Notes: generated by a model from the letters alone, not told the origin. A stretch of DNA of 10,295 nt from an uncultured Oscillospiraceae bacterium (GCA_934457235.1 CAKSHT010000081.1:1-10295), one strand, 5' to 3'; shown: positions 1-7,204, numbered from the stretch's first letter. A program made the numbers and translations.

Positions 1-126
1 GCTGACAGCAACGTATTGCTGACTGTAAAGGCTTTACGCTCCGGCGATACCATCAAGGTAACAGCGACCTGCTCCGCTAAGGACTATACAGTAAGAAGCG
101 CTGAGGGTCTCAAGGTCGAGATGTAA
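1..126 (+). CDS. C-terminal end of a truncated gene, probably an extracellular beta-sandwich domain
   Basis: The first 126 bases read as one open frame of 41 codons ending in TAA, with the 5' part outside the window. The residues alternate hydrophobic and polar, with V, T and K rich strands (NVLLTVKAL, GDTIKVTATC, DYTVRSAEGL), as in the last strands of an Ig-like or glycoside-hydrolase accessory beta-sandwich. A hairpin terminator follows 21 bases after the stop, which supports this being a real gene end. It is the only credible plus-strand gene here and converges on the minus-strand unit ending at 226. The parent family cannot be named: a C-terminal domain of a GH2-type glycosidase or a cell-surface protein are both possible. 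Confidence 0.6.
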   Translation, partial: ADSNVLLTVKALRSGDTIKVTATCSAKDYTVRSAEGLKVEM

Positions 127-147
127 TTTACTTACACATAATATTAA

Positions 148-182
148 ATCCCGCCTTTCTCTGAAAGGCGGGATCTGTTTTT
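148..182 (+). terminator. Rho-independent terminator between convergent genes
   Basis: A 12-bp perfect stem (148-159 with 163-174, core CCCGCCTTTC/GAAAGGCGGG) closes on a 3-base loop and is followed by CTGTTTTT, a U run at 178-182. It sits 21 bases after the plus-strand stop codon at 126. On the minus strand the same stem is followed by TTTAATA, so it may also act weakly as the terminator of the minus-strand operon, whose last stop codon is at 226. Confidence 0.88.
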
Positions 183-225
183 ATCATAAGAAAAATGCTG
201 CGCCTTTTTGACGCCGCAATTTATT

Positions 226-753
226 TTATTTATCGTTGTCATCGTCAAGCAGTATCGACGGAGCTTTCTGGCGCTCCTTGACTGCCTGCTTTTCAAGCCA
301 CTTGGGTATATTGATGAGCAGTGCAATGACTATCGCCAGGACTGTCAGCGATATGCTCGGCATATAAAGCTGAGTAGGTCCTACGGAAAGTTCCGGGTCG
401 GCGGCGTTCGTGACGAACAGATAGTAAGTCACCAGCATTCCCGCCATCGCGATGATATCAATTACCGACGCGATCTTCGAATGACCCAGCATGATAACGA
501 ACGTCCCGACGATGTAAATGCAGGAGCTTATCAGCCAGGTGAGTATCGCGGGATTTGCGTCCGCGCCGTCGGTTATGCCGCTCGTCCAGACTACAATCGG
601 ACCGAAGATCCCGAACACCAGGCAGCATATTGTCGTGATTATCAGCATTAGGACTTTCAGCGCGATGACAACGCCCTTTGCGGCACCTTCGCCCTGGTCC
701 GGCACGAAGAATATGAACTCCCCGTGCTTCTTGTTTTTGTTTTTCTTACTCAT
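226..753 (-). CDS. Four-helix membrane protein with acidic C-terminal tail, unknown function
   Basis: This 175-residue protein matches no family I recognise. It starts with a very basic segment (MSKKNKNKKHGE) and has about four hydrophobic segments near residues 28-50, 68-90, 95-115 and 128-150. It ends in a short cytoplasm-like tail finishing in DDDNDK. The basic start predicts the N terminus inside, and an even helix number puts the tail inside too. The ATG at 753 directly abuts the TAA stop of the upstream YesL-like gene (754-756). Its GGAAAGG ribosome binding site lies inside that gene's last codons, so the two are probably translationally coupled. It is the last gene of the minus-strand unit. 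Its role is unknown, but its position suggests it works with the YesL-like protein or the CotH protein. No signal peptide or enzymatic motif is visible. Confidence 0.85.
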   Translation of the reverse strand: MSKKNKNKKHGEFIFFVPDQGEGAAKGVVIALKVLMLIITTICCLVFGIFGPIVVWTSGITDGADANPAILTWLISSCIYIVGTFVIMLGHSKIASVIDIIAMAGMLVTYYLFVTNAADPELSVGPTQLYMPSISLTVLAIVIALLINIPKWLEKQAVKERQKAPSILLDDDNDK

Positions 754-1578
754 TTACTTTATGACCTTTCCGCCCTTATCCTGCTTCTTGATTACCATAG
801 GAGCTTCCTCGCCGCCGCGATCCTCAAAGATAACATCCTCATCCTCATCTTCGTCCTCCTCTGGAAGCTCCGGATTACGGAGTCCCTGCTGCTCGTAGAA
901 CGGGTTGATTATGAACTTCTGGATAGCGGGATAGCAGTTGAACACCGACAGGAACGACAGCCATGCCAGCGGCAGTATCGGCAGCATGATGAGCATTGGG
1001 ATTGTGAACAGACCAAGCAAAGCCAGATAAATCAGGAAGAACGCCAGCGTGATGAGGTTTCCCTTTATGTTCACGAATGCAAGTATCAGTGAATTCTTGA
1101 GTATCTGCGGCATTTTGAGGTTGAGCGCCGCGATCTGCGGGAAGATGTAGAAATTCATCATAAGCACGATTATCTCAGCCGCCATGACAAGCGCGTAATA
1201 AAGCCAGTATGGCTGGTCGGGGTTATCCATGTTGGAGCTGAAGAACAGGAAGCTGAAAAATCCCAGCGCGATGCACCACACGTCAAATACGCCTATACCC
1301 AGGGACTGCCAGAAATTCTTTTTGAACGCCTGCCAGAAATCATGGAAGATGAACTGCGGCCTTTCAAGGTAGATATTACGCATGAGCGTCGTCATTGCCG
1401 CAGTTGCCGGACCGAAGGTAACTATCGGAATGCAGAAAACCAGATAGATGAAGTTTATCTGGATAAAAACCCAGAACTTGTTCATGAATATCTCCCAGAA
1501 ACGGAAGAACGGCTTTTTCTGCTTGCCGTGCTTTGCTACACCAGAGCCGGCGACATTGTTGTTATAAAATAATCCCAT
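754..1578 (-). CDS. DUF624/YesL-like integral membrane protein
   Basis: This 274-residue polytopic protein has hydrophobic segments near residues 35-66, 92-114, 125-150, 163-188 and 190-212. The stretch at 55-72 (FGPATAAMTTLMRNIYLE) fits the N-terminal signature of the DUF624 family (Pfam PF04854, type member B. subtilis YesL). Members of that family often lie beside carbohydrate transport or degradation genes, and their biochemical role is not established. YesL proteins are usually near 210 residues. This one is longer because of a hydrophilic C-terminal tail from about residue 232, with an unbroken acidic run at 240-248 (EEDEDEDED) and a lysine-rich end. The ATG at 1578 has a good site, AGAAAGGAA, and is 21 bases after the small gene at 1600. 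It abuts the following gene with no gap. The family assignment is fairly secure; the function is not. Confidence 0.85.
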   Translation of the reverse strand: MGLFYNNNVAGSGVAKHGKQKKPFFRFWEIFMNKFWVFIQINFIYLVFCIPIVTFGPATAAMTTLMRNIYLERPQFIFHDFWQAFKKNFWQSLGIGVFDVWCIALGFFSFLFFSSNMDNPDQPYWLYYALVMAAEIIVLMMNFYIFPQIAALNLKMPQILKNSLILAFVNIKGNLITLAFFLIYLALLGLFTIPMLIMLPILPLAWLSFLSVFNCYPAIQKFIINPFYEQQGLRNPELPEEDEDEDEDVIFEDRGGEEAPMVIKKQDKGGKVIK

Positions 1579-1599
1579 GTTTTTCCTTTCTCTGTCGGA

Positions 1600-1707
1600 T
1601 CAGTATAAGAAGCCCTGAAAAATTATGCCGATCACCATGATAACCGCCATGACAAGTGCGACTACCCGGAATATCTTCATCAGGCGCTCGCGTTTCTTCT
1701 CGTTCAT
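1600..1707 (-). CDS. 35-residue single-pass membrane miniprotein
   Basis: ATG at 1707 to TGA at 1600 encodes 35 residues: a charged start (MNEKKRERLMK) and one hydrophobic helix at about 13-33 (FRVVALVMAVIMVIGIIFQG), ending FLY. A strong ribosome binding site (GTGAAAGGAAATGTT before the ATG) overlaps the stop codon of the CotH gene at 1719. The next gene starts 21 bases downstream with the same type of site. Without this gene there would be an unexplained 140-base gap in an otherwise tight operon. The basic N terminus predicts N-in, C-out. Size and layout resemble the Firmicutes miniproteins of the Prli42 (stressosome anchor)/DUF4044 type, including an RVV start of the helix, but this is from memory and such short helices resemble one another easily. 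It could equally be a small partner subunit for the neighbouring YesL-like protein. Confidence 0.72.
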   Translation of the reverse strand: MNEKKRERLMKIFRVVALVMAVIMVIGIIFQGFLY

Positions 1708-1718
1708 AACATTTCCTT

Positions 1719-4067
1719 TCACTCTGCGGATACCACGCGGTATTCGCCGTAATCCTGGAGCGAATAAACATAGCCGTCAGCTATATCCGGTACCGGTACG
1801 CTCGCAAGTGTCGTGCCGCTGCTGTCGGTCAGTATCAGCGTTTCGCCCTTCTTCAGGCTGAAATTCGACTGGAGCTGGTGAAGCGCCTGCTGAGTTTTAT
1901 TGTTATCGGTGACTATCAGCAGCGTGCCTCCCGCCGGAACTGTTTCCGCGGGTATCGCCCAGCGCTGGGTGTCCTCCGGCTTGTCCGTGAGGTACAGCCC
2001 GGCGGTGGATATCGCCTCGCTGTTCGGATTATACAGAACTATGTACCCGGCTTTCGGCTCGGTGCAGATAGTCTTTATCTGCAGCGGAAGTCCGTCCTCC
2101 TGCTTTCTCTGTGTGAGGAGCTTCGCGGACACCCTGCCGTTTTCGTCCGCCATTTCAGCGGTTATCATAACGGACGTCTGGTCGTAGGTCGTACCATTTA
2201 TCTCCCAGCCAAGGAACTCCCAGCCATCCGCGATCTCTGTGAAAAGCGGGACCGTTATTTCCCGGTTATAGGAAGCCCACAGGCTCCCCCTGCCCTTTTT
2301 CGTCTGGGAGCTGAGTGTCGTCACCGCGCCCTGTGAGCATGTCACGGATACACTGTACTCATCGCTCTCCCACTCGAAAAGCTTATACATATTGTTGAAC
2401 ACGGAGGTTTTGCGTACCGACGCGAAATCGCGTATCTGCTGACGACTGTCCGCGAATGTGTCCCGGTTCGCCCAGTCTGAGGTTATGCCATGGTCAAGCG
2501 CATAGAACTGCTCAATGTCGCTCATTTCGCAAAGTTCATCGAGCGTTTCGGTTATATGAGTCTCCTCAAATGCGTACGCAACCAGATCGGACATCGTTGC
2601 GGCGAACTTCTGCTTCATGTCATCGCGCTGCAACAACGCGATAAGCGCCTTGCTCTCGCCGCTCATATGAGTGCCGTTCAGCAGGTCGCGCAGGGTATTC
2701 TGATTCGGACGTTCACCGTAAATGCTCCAGGCGTACTCCACGTCAAAGAACATGAACCGCCACTTTCCGTCCCGGAAGCCCGTGGCTTCCTCGCCCTCGG
2801 CGGGATAATACCGGAACGCCTTGTAGTTGTTCCCAGGCCAGTCCTTGTTCGCGACAAACACTTCCATTGCGTAATACTGCATGAAATTGTCGATATCTAC
2901 AAGCTCACAGAATTCCGCGAACGTCTTATCGTCCGTCAGATCCCTGTCGTAATATTCAACGACCTTTGCGTAATCCGCCAGAGCACGTTCGCTCCCCTCC
3001 TCCGGGGACTCGGTGTTGCTGACTATTTCGTAATTCTCCTTGTCGCCGCCGAAATAGGTCGCAAGGTAATCCTCGTTGTAATTCTCATGTACCCAGGAGA
3101 AGCCGTAATACTCGCCGTTAAGGAACACCGCCGCCGGAGTGCAGTGCTGAGTCACCGGGTAGCCGTAATCCTGCGCGAGTTTCTGGGAAAGCTCGTCGCG
3201 CACTCCTGCAAATTCGCGGTCGTTGGCGCCGTTGCGCAGAACTATGCGGTCGAATTCCGACACCGGAACTCCGTCGGAGGTCTGCGCGCCCTCAAAGAAC
3301 GCGTATTTGAACTTGCCGTTGTCCGGGTCGTAGCTTTTCCGGGCGATGAGCCGCAGCGACTTCTGGTCGGGCACTCTCGAGTACCCTCCGGACAGCCTTA
3401 CGCCCGCCGCCTGGTCGATGACCTTGTCGCCGTCGCTCTCGAATACCTCGACATATATGGGGCGCTCCCATTCCCTACCGCTCATGTAATAGTTGCCCGG
3501 AGCGTTGTAGGGTATCTCCTCGCCGGGGTGCTCCCTGACGTAATCATCGTAGATCTTTCCAGGAACCGCAATTCCGTACTCGTAGTCATACAGATTGTAT
3601 GGGTCAGTACTGAGCACGAATATCAGCGTATTATCGCCGAAGCGCTCGTTTACGTCCTGCCCGGTGACGTAGCTTGTGGTGTAAATACTGCCGCACTCGC
3701 CGTCGGACGTCACGCTCACTGCCTTTATCGTGTTTGCAGTGACCTCGGTGGATGCGTTAAACTCTATGGGAGCCGTATACAGCGTACCGCTTTCCGGCGT
3801 GGGGTCTGAGCCGTCGGTGGTGAAGTAGATATCCCCGCGGTCCGCAGAAAGCTCCACTGAAATATTCTCCGAATAGAACCCGGACGGCAGCGAAAAGCTC
3901 ACCCGGTCTGATATCTTTTCACTGGCGGGCTTTTCCGTAAACGTCAGCTCGCCGTCTATCTCTGCAGACGCCGTGATGTCCGGCTGACGCTGCGGAAACA
4001 GCGTGAACATCAATGCAGCCGCCGCTCCCAGCAGCACGACGCCGCCAAGTATGATAAATCGCTTCAT
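1719..4067 (-). CDS. CotH-domain exported protein with chitobiase-like and lamin-tail-like domains
   Basis: The protein has 782 residues. Residues 4-24 form a single hydrophobic segment after MKR, a signal peptide or membrane anchor with no clear lipobox cysteine. Residues about 55-135 look like a chitobiase/hexosaminidase C-terminal-type beta domain (YFTTDGSDPTPESGTLY at 81-97). A CotH kinase-type domain spans about 145-450: VRLSGGYSR at 223-231, a KSLRL strand, DRIVLRNGAND at 273-283, AVFLNGEYYGFSWVHENYNE at 313-332, KDWPGNNYKAFRY at 408-420 and FFDVEYAW at 440-447, with D409 and D442 as candidate catalytic or metal-binding acids. Residues 568-650 resemble a divergent InlB-type repeat (GWEFLGWEINGTTY). 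Residues 662-780 resemble a lamin-tail domain (GYIVLYNPNSE, AGLYLTD). CotH proteins include spore-coat kinases, but many in Clostridia are surface proteins, so the substrate is unknown. The GGAG site precedes the ATG by a short gap. Confidence 0.9.
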   Translation of the reverse strand: MKRFIILGGVVLLGAAAALMFTLFPQRQPDITASAEIDGELTFTEKPASEKISDRVSFSLPSGFYSENISVELSADRGDIYFTTDGSDPTPESGTLYTAPIEFNASTEVTANTIKAVSVTSDGECGSIYTTSYVTGQDVNERFGDNTLIFVLSTDPYNLYDYEYGIAVPGKIYDDYVREHPGEEIPYNAPGNYYMSGREWERPIYVEVFESDGDKVIDQAAGVRLSGGYSRVPDQKSLRLIARKSYDPDNGKFKYAFFEGAQTSDGVPVSEFDRIVLRNGANDREFAGVRDELSQKLAQDYGYPVTQHCTPAAVFLNGEYYGFSWVHENYNEDYLATYFGGDKENYEIVSNTESPEEGSERALADYAKVVEYYDRDLTDDKTFAEFCELVDIDNFMQYYAMEVFVANKDWPGNNYKAFRYYPAEGEEATGFRDGKWRFMFFDVEYAWSIYGERPNQNTLRDLLNGTHMSGESKALIALLQRDDMKQKFAATMSDLVAYAFEETHITETLDELCEMSDIEQFYALDHGITSDWANRDTFADSRQQIRDFASVRKTSVFNNMYKLFEWESDEYSVSVTCSQGAVTTLSSQTKKGRGSLWASYNREITVPLFTEIADGWEFLGWEINGTTYDQTSVMITAEMADENGRVSAKLLTQRKQEDGLPLQIKTICTEPKAGYIVLYNPNSEAISTAGLYLTDKPEDTQRWAIPAETVPAGGTLLIVTDNNKTQQALHQLQSNFSLKKGETLILTDSSGTTLASVPVPDIADGYVYSLQDYGEYRVVSAE

Positions 4068-4088
4068 GTTTTCTCCGTATGCGGTCTG

Positions 4089-4520
4089 TCAGTCCGCCAT
4101 GTCCTTTGCAGCCTCGGCTTCAAGCTTTGCATAAAGCTCCGGCATCGCCTTTTTCAGATTGAGCGGTCGGAAAGTGCTGGAATCCACGAACGCATGCGCG
4201 CTTGTTCCCTCGCAGCGGATATCCGTTTCACCTTTTTTCACGGCGGTGTAGCTGAACTCCACCCGCGCCGGTGAAAACCGCGTGATCTTTGTGGTTATAA
4301 CGAGCGTATCGTCGTAGCCGGTTGGCAGCCGATACTTACACGATATCCCGGTGACGGGTATCATCACTCCGTGCTGCTCCATTTCGGCATAGCTCATTGC
4401 CGCGTTCCTGATATAATCCGTGCGCGCTATCTCGAACCATATGGGGTACACCGCGTGATGGGTGACTCCCATGCGGTCGGTCTCGGCATAGCGCACCGTT
4501 ATCTCTGTAGTTGACGCCAT
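4089..4520 (-). CDS. Acyl-CoA thioesterase, YbgC/FadM-type hotdog fold
   Basis: This 143-residue protein has the normal length for a single 4HBT hotdog domain. The N-terminal motif RYAETDRMGVTHHAVYPIWF (residues 10-29) matches the YbgC active-site block. D15 fits the catalytic aspartate, and H21-H22 with the following A-x-Y fit the conserved HxxY region. E30 begins the helix ending in RTDYIR. The family hydrolyses acyl-CoA or acyl-ACP thioesters in the cytoplasm; chain-length preference cannot be read from the sequence. It starts one base after the TGA of the upstream short-chain dehydrogenase, which suggests coupled translation, with GGGAG about 10 bases before the ATG. A thioesterase beside a dehydrogenase would fit turnover of acyl thioesters, but the pairing could also be simple operon packing. 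Confidence 0.88.
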   Translation of the reverse strand: MASTTEITVRYAETDRMGVTHHAVYPIWFEIARTDYIRNAAMSYAEMEQHGVMIPVTGISCKYRLPTGYDDTLVITTKITRFSPARVEFSYTAVKKGETDIRCEGTSAHAFVDSSTFRPLNLKKAMPELYAKLEAEAAKDMAD

Positions 4521-4521
4521 A

Positions 4522-5289
4522 TCACAGCCGCTCCCGTCTGCTCTGTATCATTCTTGCGAAGTACGCCAGAATGAAATCCGGAAGCGCTCTGCCCAGGTAT
4601 ATCCCCGCCTTCATCATCGGAGAGGGCACGATGGTGAGCGTACCTGCGAACATCTCGCGCACCGCGTATTCAGCGACATACTCGCTGGACTGAGGCGGCA
4701 CTGAGAAATTCACCCTAGCCTTGTCCATGAACTCGGTCTGCACCGGTCCGGGGCACAGCATTGAAACGCAGACATGGCTGTGATCCGCACGAAGCTCCTC
4801 ATGGACTGCCTGGGTCATTCTTACCACATACGCCTTACTTGCGTAATATGATGAGAAGCAGGGACCCGGAAAGAATCCCGCGCTGCTTGCGGTATTCAGT
4901 ATAAAGCCGTAATCGCGCTTTCTGAAATCCTGCAAAAACAGCTTGAACAGCGTATGGAACGCCTTGATATTCACGTCTATCTCGTCAAGTTCGCGTCCGA
5001 GGTCGGTGTCGGTGAATTCGCCGAATACTCCGAAACCCGCGTTGTTCACGAGAATGTCGATGTTATACTTCTTAACGCGCTCGTGAAGCTCTATGCACTG
5101 CCTTGTATCGGATATATCCGCGGCGATGATGTGCACCTTCACGCCGTATTTTTCAACAAGCTCTGACTTCAGCTCCTCCAGGCGGTCGCGGCGGCGCGCG
5201 GTGATTATAACGTTTATGCCGTGCTTAGCCAGGGAACGCGCTATATCTCTTCCGATTCCGGAGCTTGCGCCGGTTACTAATGCTATCAT
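4522..5289 (-). CDS. Short-chain dehydrogenase/reductase (classical SDR)
   Basis: This 255-residue protein has the usual length and motifs of a classical SDR. There is a Rossmann nucleotide-binding motif TGASSGIG at 6-13, D58 of the AADIS segment, NNAG at 82-85, a catalytic serine at about S135 in NTASSAG, and YxxxK with Y148 and K152. PGPVQTEF at 180-187 follows. The arginines ARRRDR at 31-36 after the second strand suggest a preference for NADP(H), as in DltE/YqjQ-like members. The carbonyl substrate is unknown. The start ATG overlaps the TGA of the DUF896 gene (ATGA, 5286-5289) and has GGAGG just before it. The C-terminal part carries hydrophobic stretches (SPMMKAGIYLG, LPDFILAYFA) that could bind a lipid-like substrate or touch the membrane. 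The family is secure, the reaction is not. Confidence 0.92.
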   Translation of the reverse strand: MIALVTGASSGIGRDIARSLAKHGINVIITARRRDRLEELKSELVEKYGVKVHIIAADISDTRQCIELHERVKKYNIDILVNNAGFGVFGEFTDTDLGRELDEIDVNIKAFHTLFKLFLQDFRKRDYGFILNTASSAGFFPGPCFSSYYASKAYVVRMTQAVHEELRADHSHVCVSMLCPGPVQTEFMDKARVNFSVPPQSSEYVAEYAVREMFAGTLTIVPSPMMKAGIYLGRALPDFILAYFARMIQSRRERL

Positions 5290-5525
5290 TTCTTATCCTC
5301 CGTATTCACACCGGGTATCTTCACTTCACCTTTTATTGCCTTTACAAGACTTCCGTCCGGCATTTTGTAGTATACGTTATCAAGGTGCTGGGCAAGACCT
5401 TTCTTGAATCCCGCGCGGTATTCGTCGCGGAGTGCCTGCTGCTCTGCCTTTTCCTCTTCGGTAAGTCCGTGCTCACGGTGCTTGCGGGCAAGGTGATTTA
5501 TTCTGTCTATCTTTTCCTTTTCCAT
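5286..5525 (-). CDS. DUF896 (YnzC-type) small cytoplasmic protein
   Basis: The 79-residue length and sequence match the DUF896 family typified by B. subtilis YnzC. The N-terminal helical hairpin contains IDRINHLARKHREHGLTEEE (6-25), then EQQALRDEYRAGFKKGL, and the end is less conserved. The family is small, charged and largely helical, and it is widespread in Firmicutes. In B. subtilis a paralogue lies in the SOS-induced yneA-yneB-ynzC operon, but no molecular function is firmly known to me. Here it lies between an esterase gene and a dehydrogenase gene. The ATG has AAAGGAGC about 7 bases upstream, 15 bases after the preceding stop codon, and its stop overlaps the next start by 4 bases. No LexA-like operator was seen nearby. 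Confidence 0.9.
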   Translation of the reverse strand: MEKEKIDRINHLARKHREHGLTEEEKAEQQALRDEYRAGFKKGLAQHLDNVYYKMPDGSLVKAIKGEVKIPGVNTEDKK

Positions 5526-5540
5526 GAAAATGCTCCTTTA

Positions 5541-7133
5541 TCAGCCCTGATAACCGGGCTTTGTGAGAATGAACGGCGGCATGGGAACATCGTTCTCGCC
5601 GTCCCTCAGCGGGATATCATCAGTATAGTTCGTCCAGAGGTAACGCACGCCGCAGGGATATTCAACGCCGGTGACGTGAAGTATCTCCGTACCCTCGCCT
5701 GCATTCCACAGTTCTTTGTCGGAGAGCACTGCGGTGGCGCTGTGCCACTCGCCGTCGCTGTCCATCAGCTCAAATCCGCTGACCTGCTCAGCGTCGTCCT
5801 TTACCTCCAGACAAAGCCCGGTGGATACGAACACGTCAACGCTGTCGGTATTCCAGCAGACTTCATATGCTTCCGGATTGAAAGTGGAATATCCGCCCTC
5901 ATCCTTGCCGTCTTCGGCGTCAACGAACTGCACCTGATAGTATCCATTGAGCGCCGCCAGGCAGAAGCGGTGTCCCGGTGTCTTTTTGTCCTTGGGATGT
6001 ATCTCACTGAACTCGCCGCAGTCGATGAGTACGGCAAGCGCCGTGCCTGCGGTTTCACGAGCAGTCTTTGCCTGTGCCTCGCGTATCTTACACCAGTGCT
6101 TGATGTCCTGGTCTGCCTCCCAGCGGTGCATGGGCAGCTGACCGATAACGAAGAACAATTCATCGTTCCAGTCGTCGCGCCAGCAGCGTATCATCTGGTT
6201 GAGCAGCTTGTAATACATATCCGGACGATGGTCGTCGCTCTCGCCCTGGTACCAGATAACTCCCGTCATGGTGTAGGGCGCGATACGCTCTACCATGCTT
6301 TTGTGGAGGACTCCCGGTGACATGGGGTTCAGCGGTGAAGCCGGGCCGGGGTACTTGTTCTCCCCGCAGTACTCAAGACATCCGTCCCAGGTGGGATTCG
6401 GGGTGTTCGTATAGTATTCCGCGCTCTTGCGCTCCCATTCAGCGTGGTACGCCTGGTAATCCAGGTAATCCTGGCGGAGCTGCCGCTCGGATTTTCCCTC
6501 TATCGCCTTGTCGTACTCGTCGAAGTATACTGCGGTCTCGCCGTCGGCGTACCCGCGCTTTATCCACGCGCTCGCGGAAGTTCCTCCCCAGTTGCAGCCG
6601 ATAACTCCGACCGTCATGTTGAGCTTCTCGGACAGCTCCTTTGCGAAGTAGTATCCTACCGCGCTCCAGCACTTTGCGCTCTCCTTGTTGGAGAAATCCG
6701 TCCAGCCCATCTTTTTTTCGCTCTCGAAGAAGCTTTCGTCCGCGATGGATTTCTTCATCGTGTAATAGAAGCGCACGTTCGGAGTATCGTCGTTTTCAAG
6801 ACTCTCCTTGCCGGTATTGCAGTTCTGAAGTTCCAGCTCCATGTTGCTCTGACCGCCTGCAAGCCAAACCGCTCCGACAGCAACGTTGCTGAATTTAACG
6901 GTGTCCGCGCCGTCAGTTACCGTAAGCTCAACGCAGTCCTGCGCGGGCTGCGGAGGGAGCGTTGCAAGCCATCTGCCGTTCTTCACGATGGTGGAGGTCT
7001 GCGCGGCTTCCGCGCCGGTTATGCTGACTGTCACGACAGTGCCGTCTGTGCCGGTGCCGAATACGCTCAGCGGCTTGCTGAACTGGAGCACCATGTTGTC
7101 ACTGAATATTCTCGCTGTCTGGAAGTTGCTCAT
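5541..7133 (-). CDS. Sialate O-acetylesterase-like SGNH esterase, apparently cytoplasmic
   Basis: This 530-residue protein resembles the sialate/acetylxylan esterase (SASA, PF03629) group, which removes O-acetyl groups from sugars. The N-terminal beta domain begins with the typical IFSDNMVLQFSKPLSVFGTG (9-28). The nucleophile block is WLAGGQSNMEL with S96, followed by the glycine region GVIGCNWGGTSASAW (176-190), the block GVIWYQGESDD (291-301), and a late EIHPKDKKTPGHRF segment in which H379 is the likely catalytic histidine (D371 or E377 near it). There is no signal peptide: the start MSNFQTARIF is polar and has a proper GAAAGGAAAC site. It therefore probably acts on imported acetylated oligosaccharides inside the cell. 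A good promoter lies about 70-100 bases upstream and this is the first gene of the left-hand unit. The exact sugar substrate cannot be told. Confidence 0.9.
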   Translation of the reverse strand: MSNFQTARIFSDNMVLQFSKPLSVFGTGTDGTVVTVSITGAEAAQTSTIVKNGRWLATLPPQPAQDCVELTVTDGADTVKFSNVAVGAVWLAGGQSNMELELQNCNTGKESLENDDTPNVRFYYTMKKSIADESFFESEKKMGWTDFSNKESAKCWSAVGYYFAKELSEKLNMTVGVIGCNWGGTSASAWIKRGYADGETAVYFDEYDKAIEGKSERQLRQDYLDYQAYHAEWERKSAEYYTNTPNPTWDGCLEYCGENKYPGPASPLNPMSPGVLHKSMVERIAPYTMTGVIWYQGESDDHRPDMYYKLLNQMIRCWRDDWNDELFFVIGQLPMHRWEADQDIKHWCKIREAQAKTARETAGTALAVLIDCGEFSEIHPKDKKTPGHRFCLAALNGYYQVQFVDAEDGKDEGGYSTFNPEAYEVCWNTDSVDVFVSTGLCLEVKDDAEQVSGFELMDSDGEWHSATAVLSDKELWNAGEGTEILHVTGVEYPCGVRYLWTNYTDDIPLRDGENDVPMPPFILTKPGYQG

Positions 7134-7167
7134 ATCTATGTTTCCTTTCGGTTACAGAATTACGAAT

Positions 7168-7199
7168 AAAAAAGGGTGCAGGAACAAACACTGCACCCT
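7168..7199 (-). terminator. Hairpin with U-run, terminator of the pyr-ruvX unit
   Basis: On the minus strand, AGGGTGCAG (7199-7191) pairs perfectly with CTGCACCCT (7181-7173) across a 9-base loop. Six Us follow, at 7173-7168 (the first is also the last base of the stem), then ATTCG. It is 52 bases after the ruvX stop at 7251 and would end the right-hand transcript. Unusually, a promoter for the next gene lies between the ruvX stop and this hairpin, so the hairpin is also at the 5' end of the esterase transcript. Confidence 0.8.
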
Positions 7200-7204
7200 A
7201 TTAT

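Noticed and set aside
830..862. CCTCATC/TCCTCC-rich simple repeat
   Set aside because: It is the Glu/Asp codon run encoding the acidic tail of the YesL-like protein, not a separate repeat element.
1562..1771. 69-codon minus-strand frame over the gap after the CotH gene
   Set aside because: The alternative frame at 1600-1707 has a strong ribosome binding site, a coherent membrane helix and operon-like spacing. The 69-codon frame has a charged, structureless translation.
2490..3809. 439-codon open frame on the plus strand
   Set aside because: It lies wholly antisense to the CotH-domain gene, whose domains are clearly recognisable. Its translation shows no family motif, and the frame is explained by codon bias of the true gene.
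5265..6320. 351-codon open frame on the plus strand
   Set aside because: It is antisense to the DUF896 gene and the esterase gene and spans their boundary. No ribosome binding site or recognisable domain was found.
6444..7169. 241-codon plus-strand frame, and similar frames at 8424-9182 and 9496-10080
   Set aside because: All are antisense to genes with strong motif support (esterase, PyrD/PyrK, membrane protein), with histidine- and arginine-rich shadow composition.
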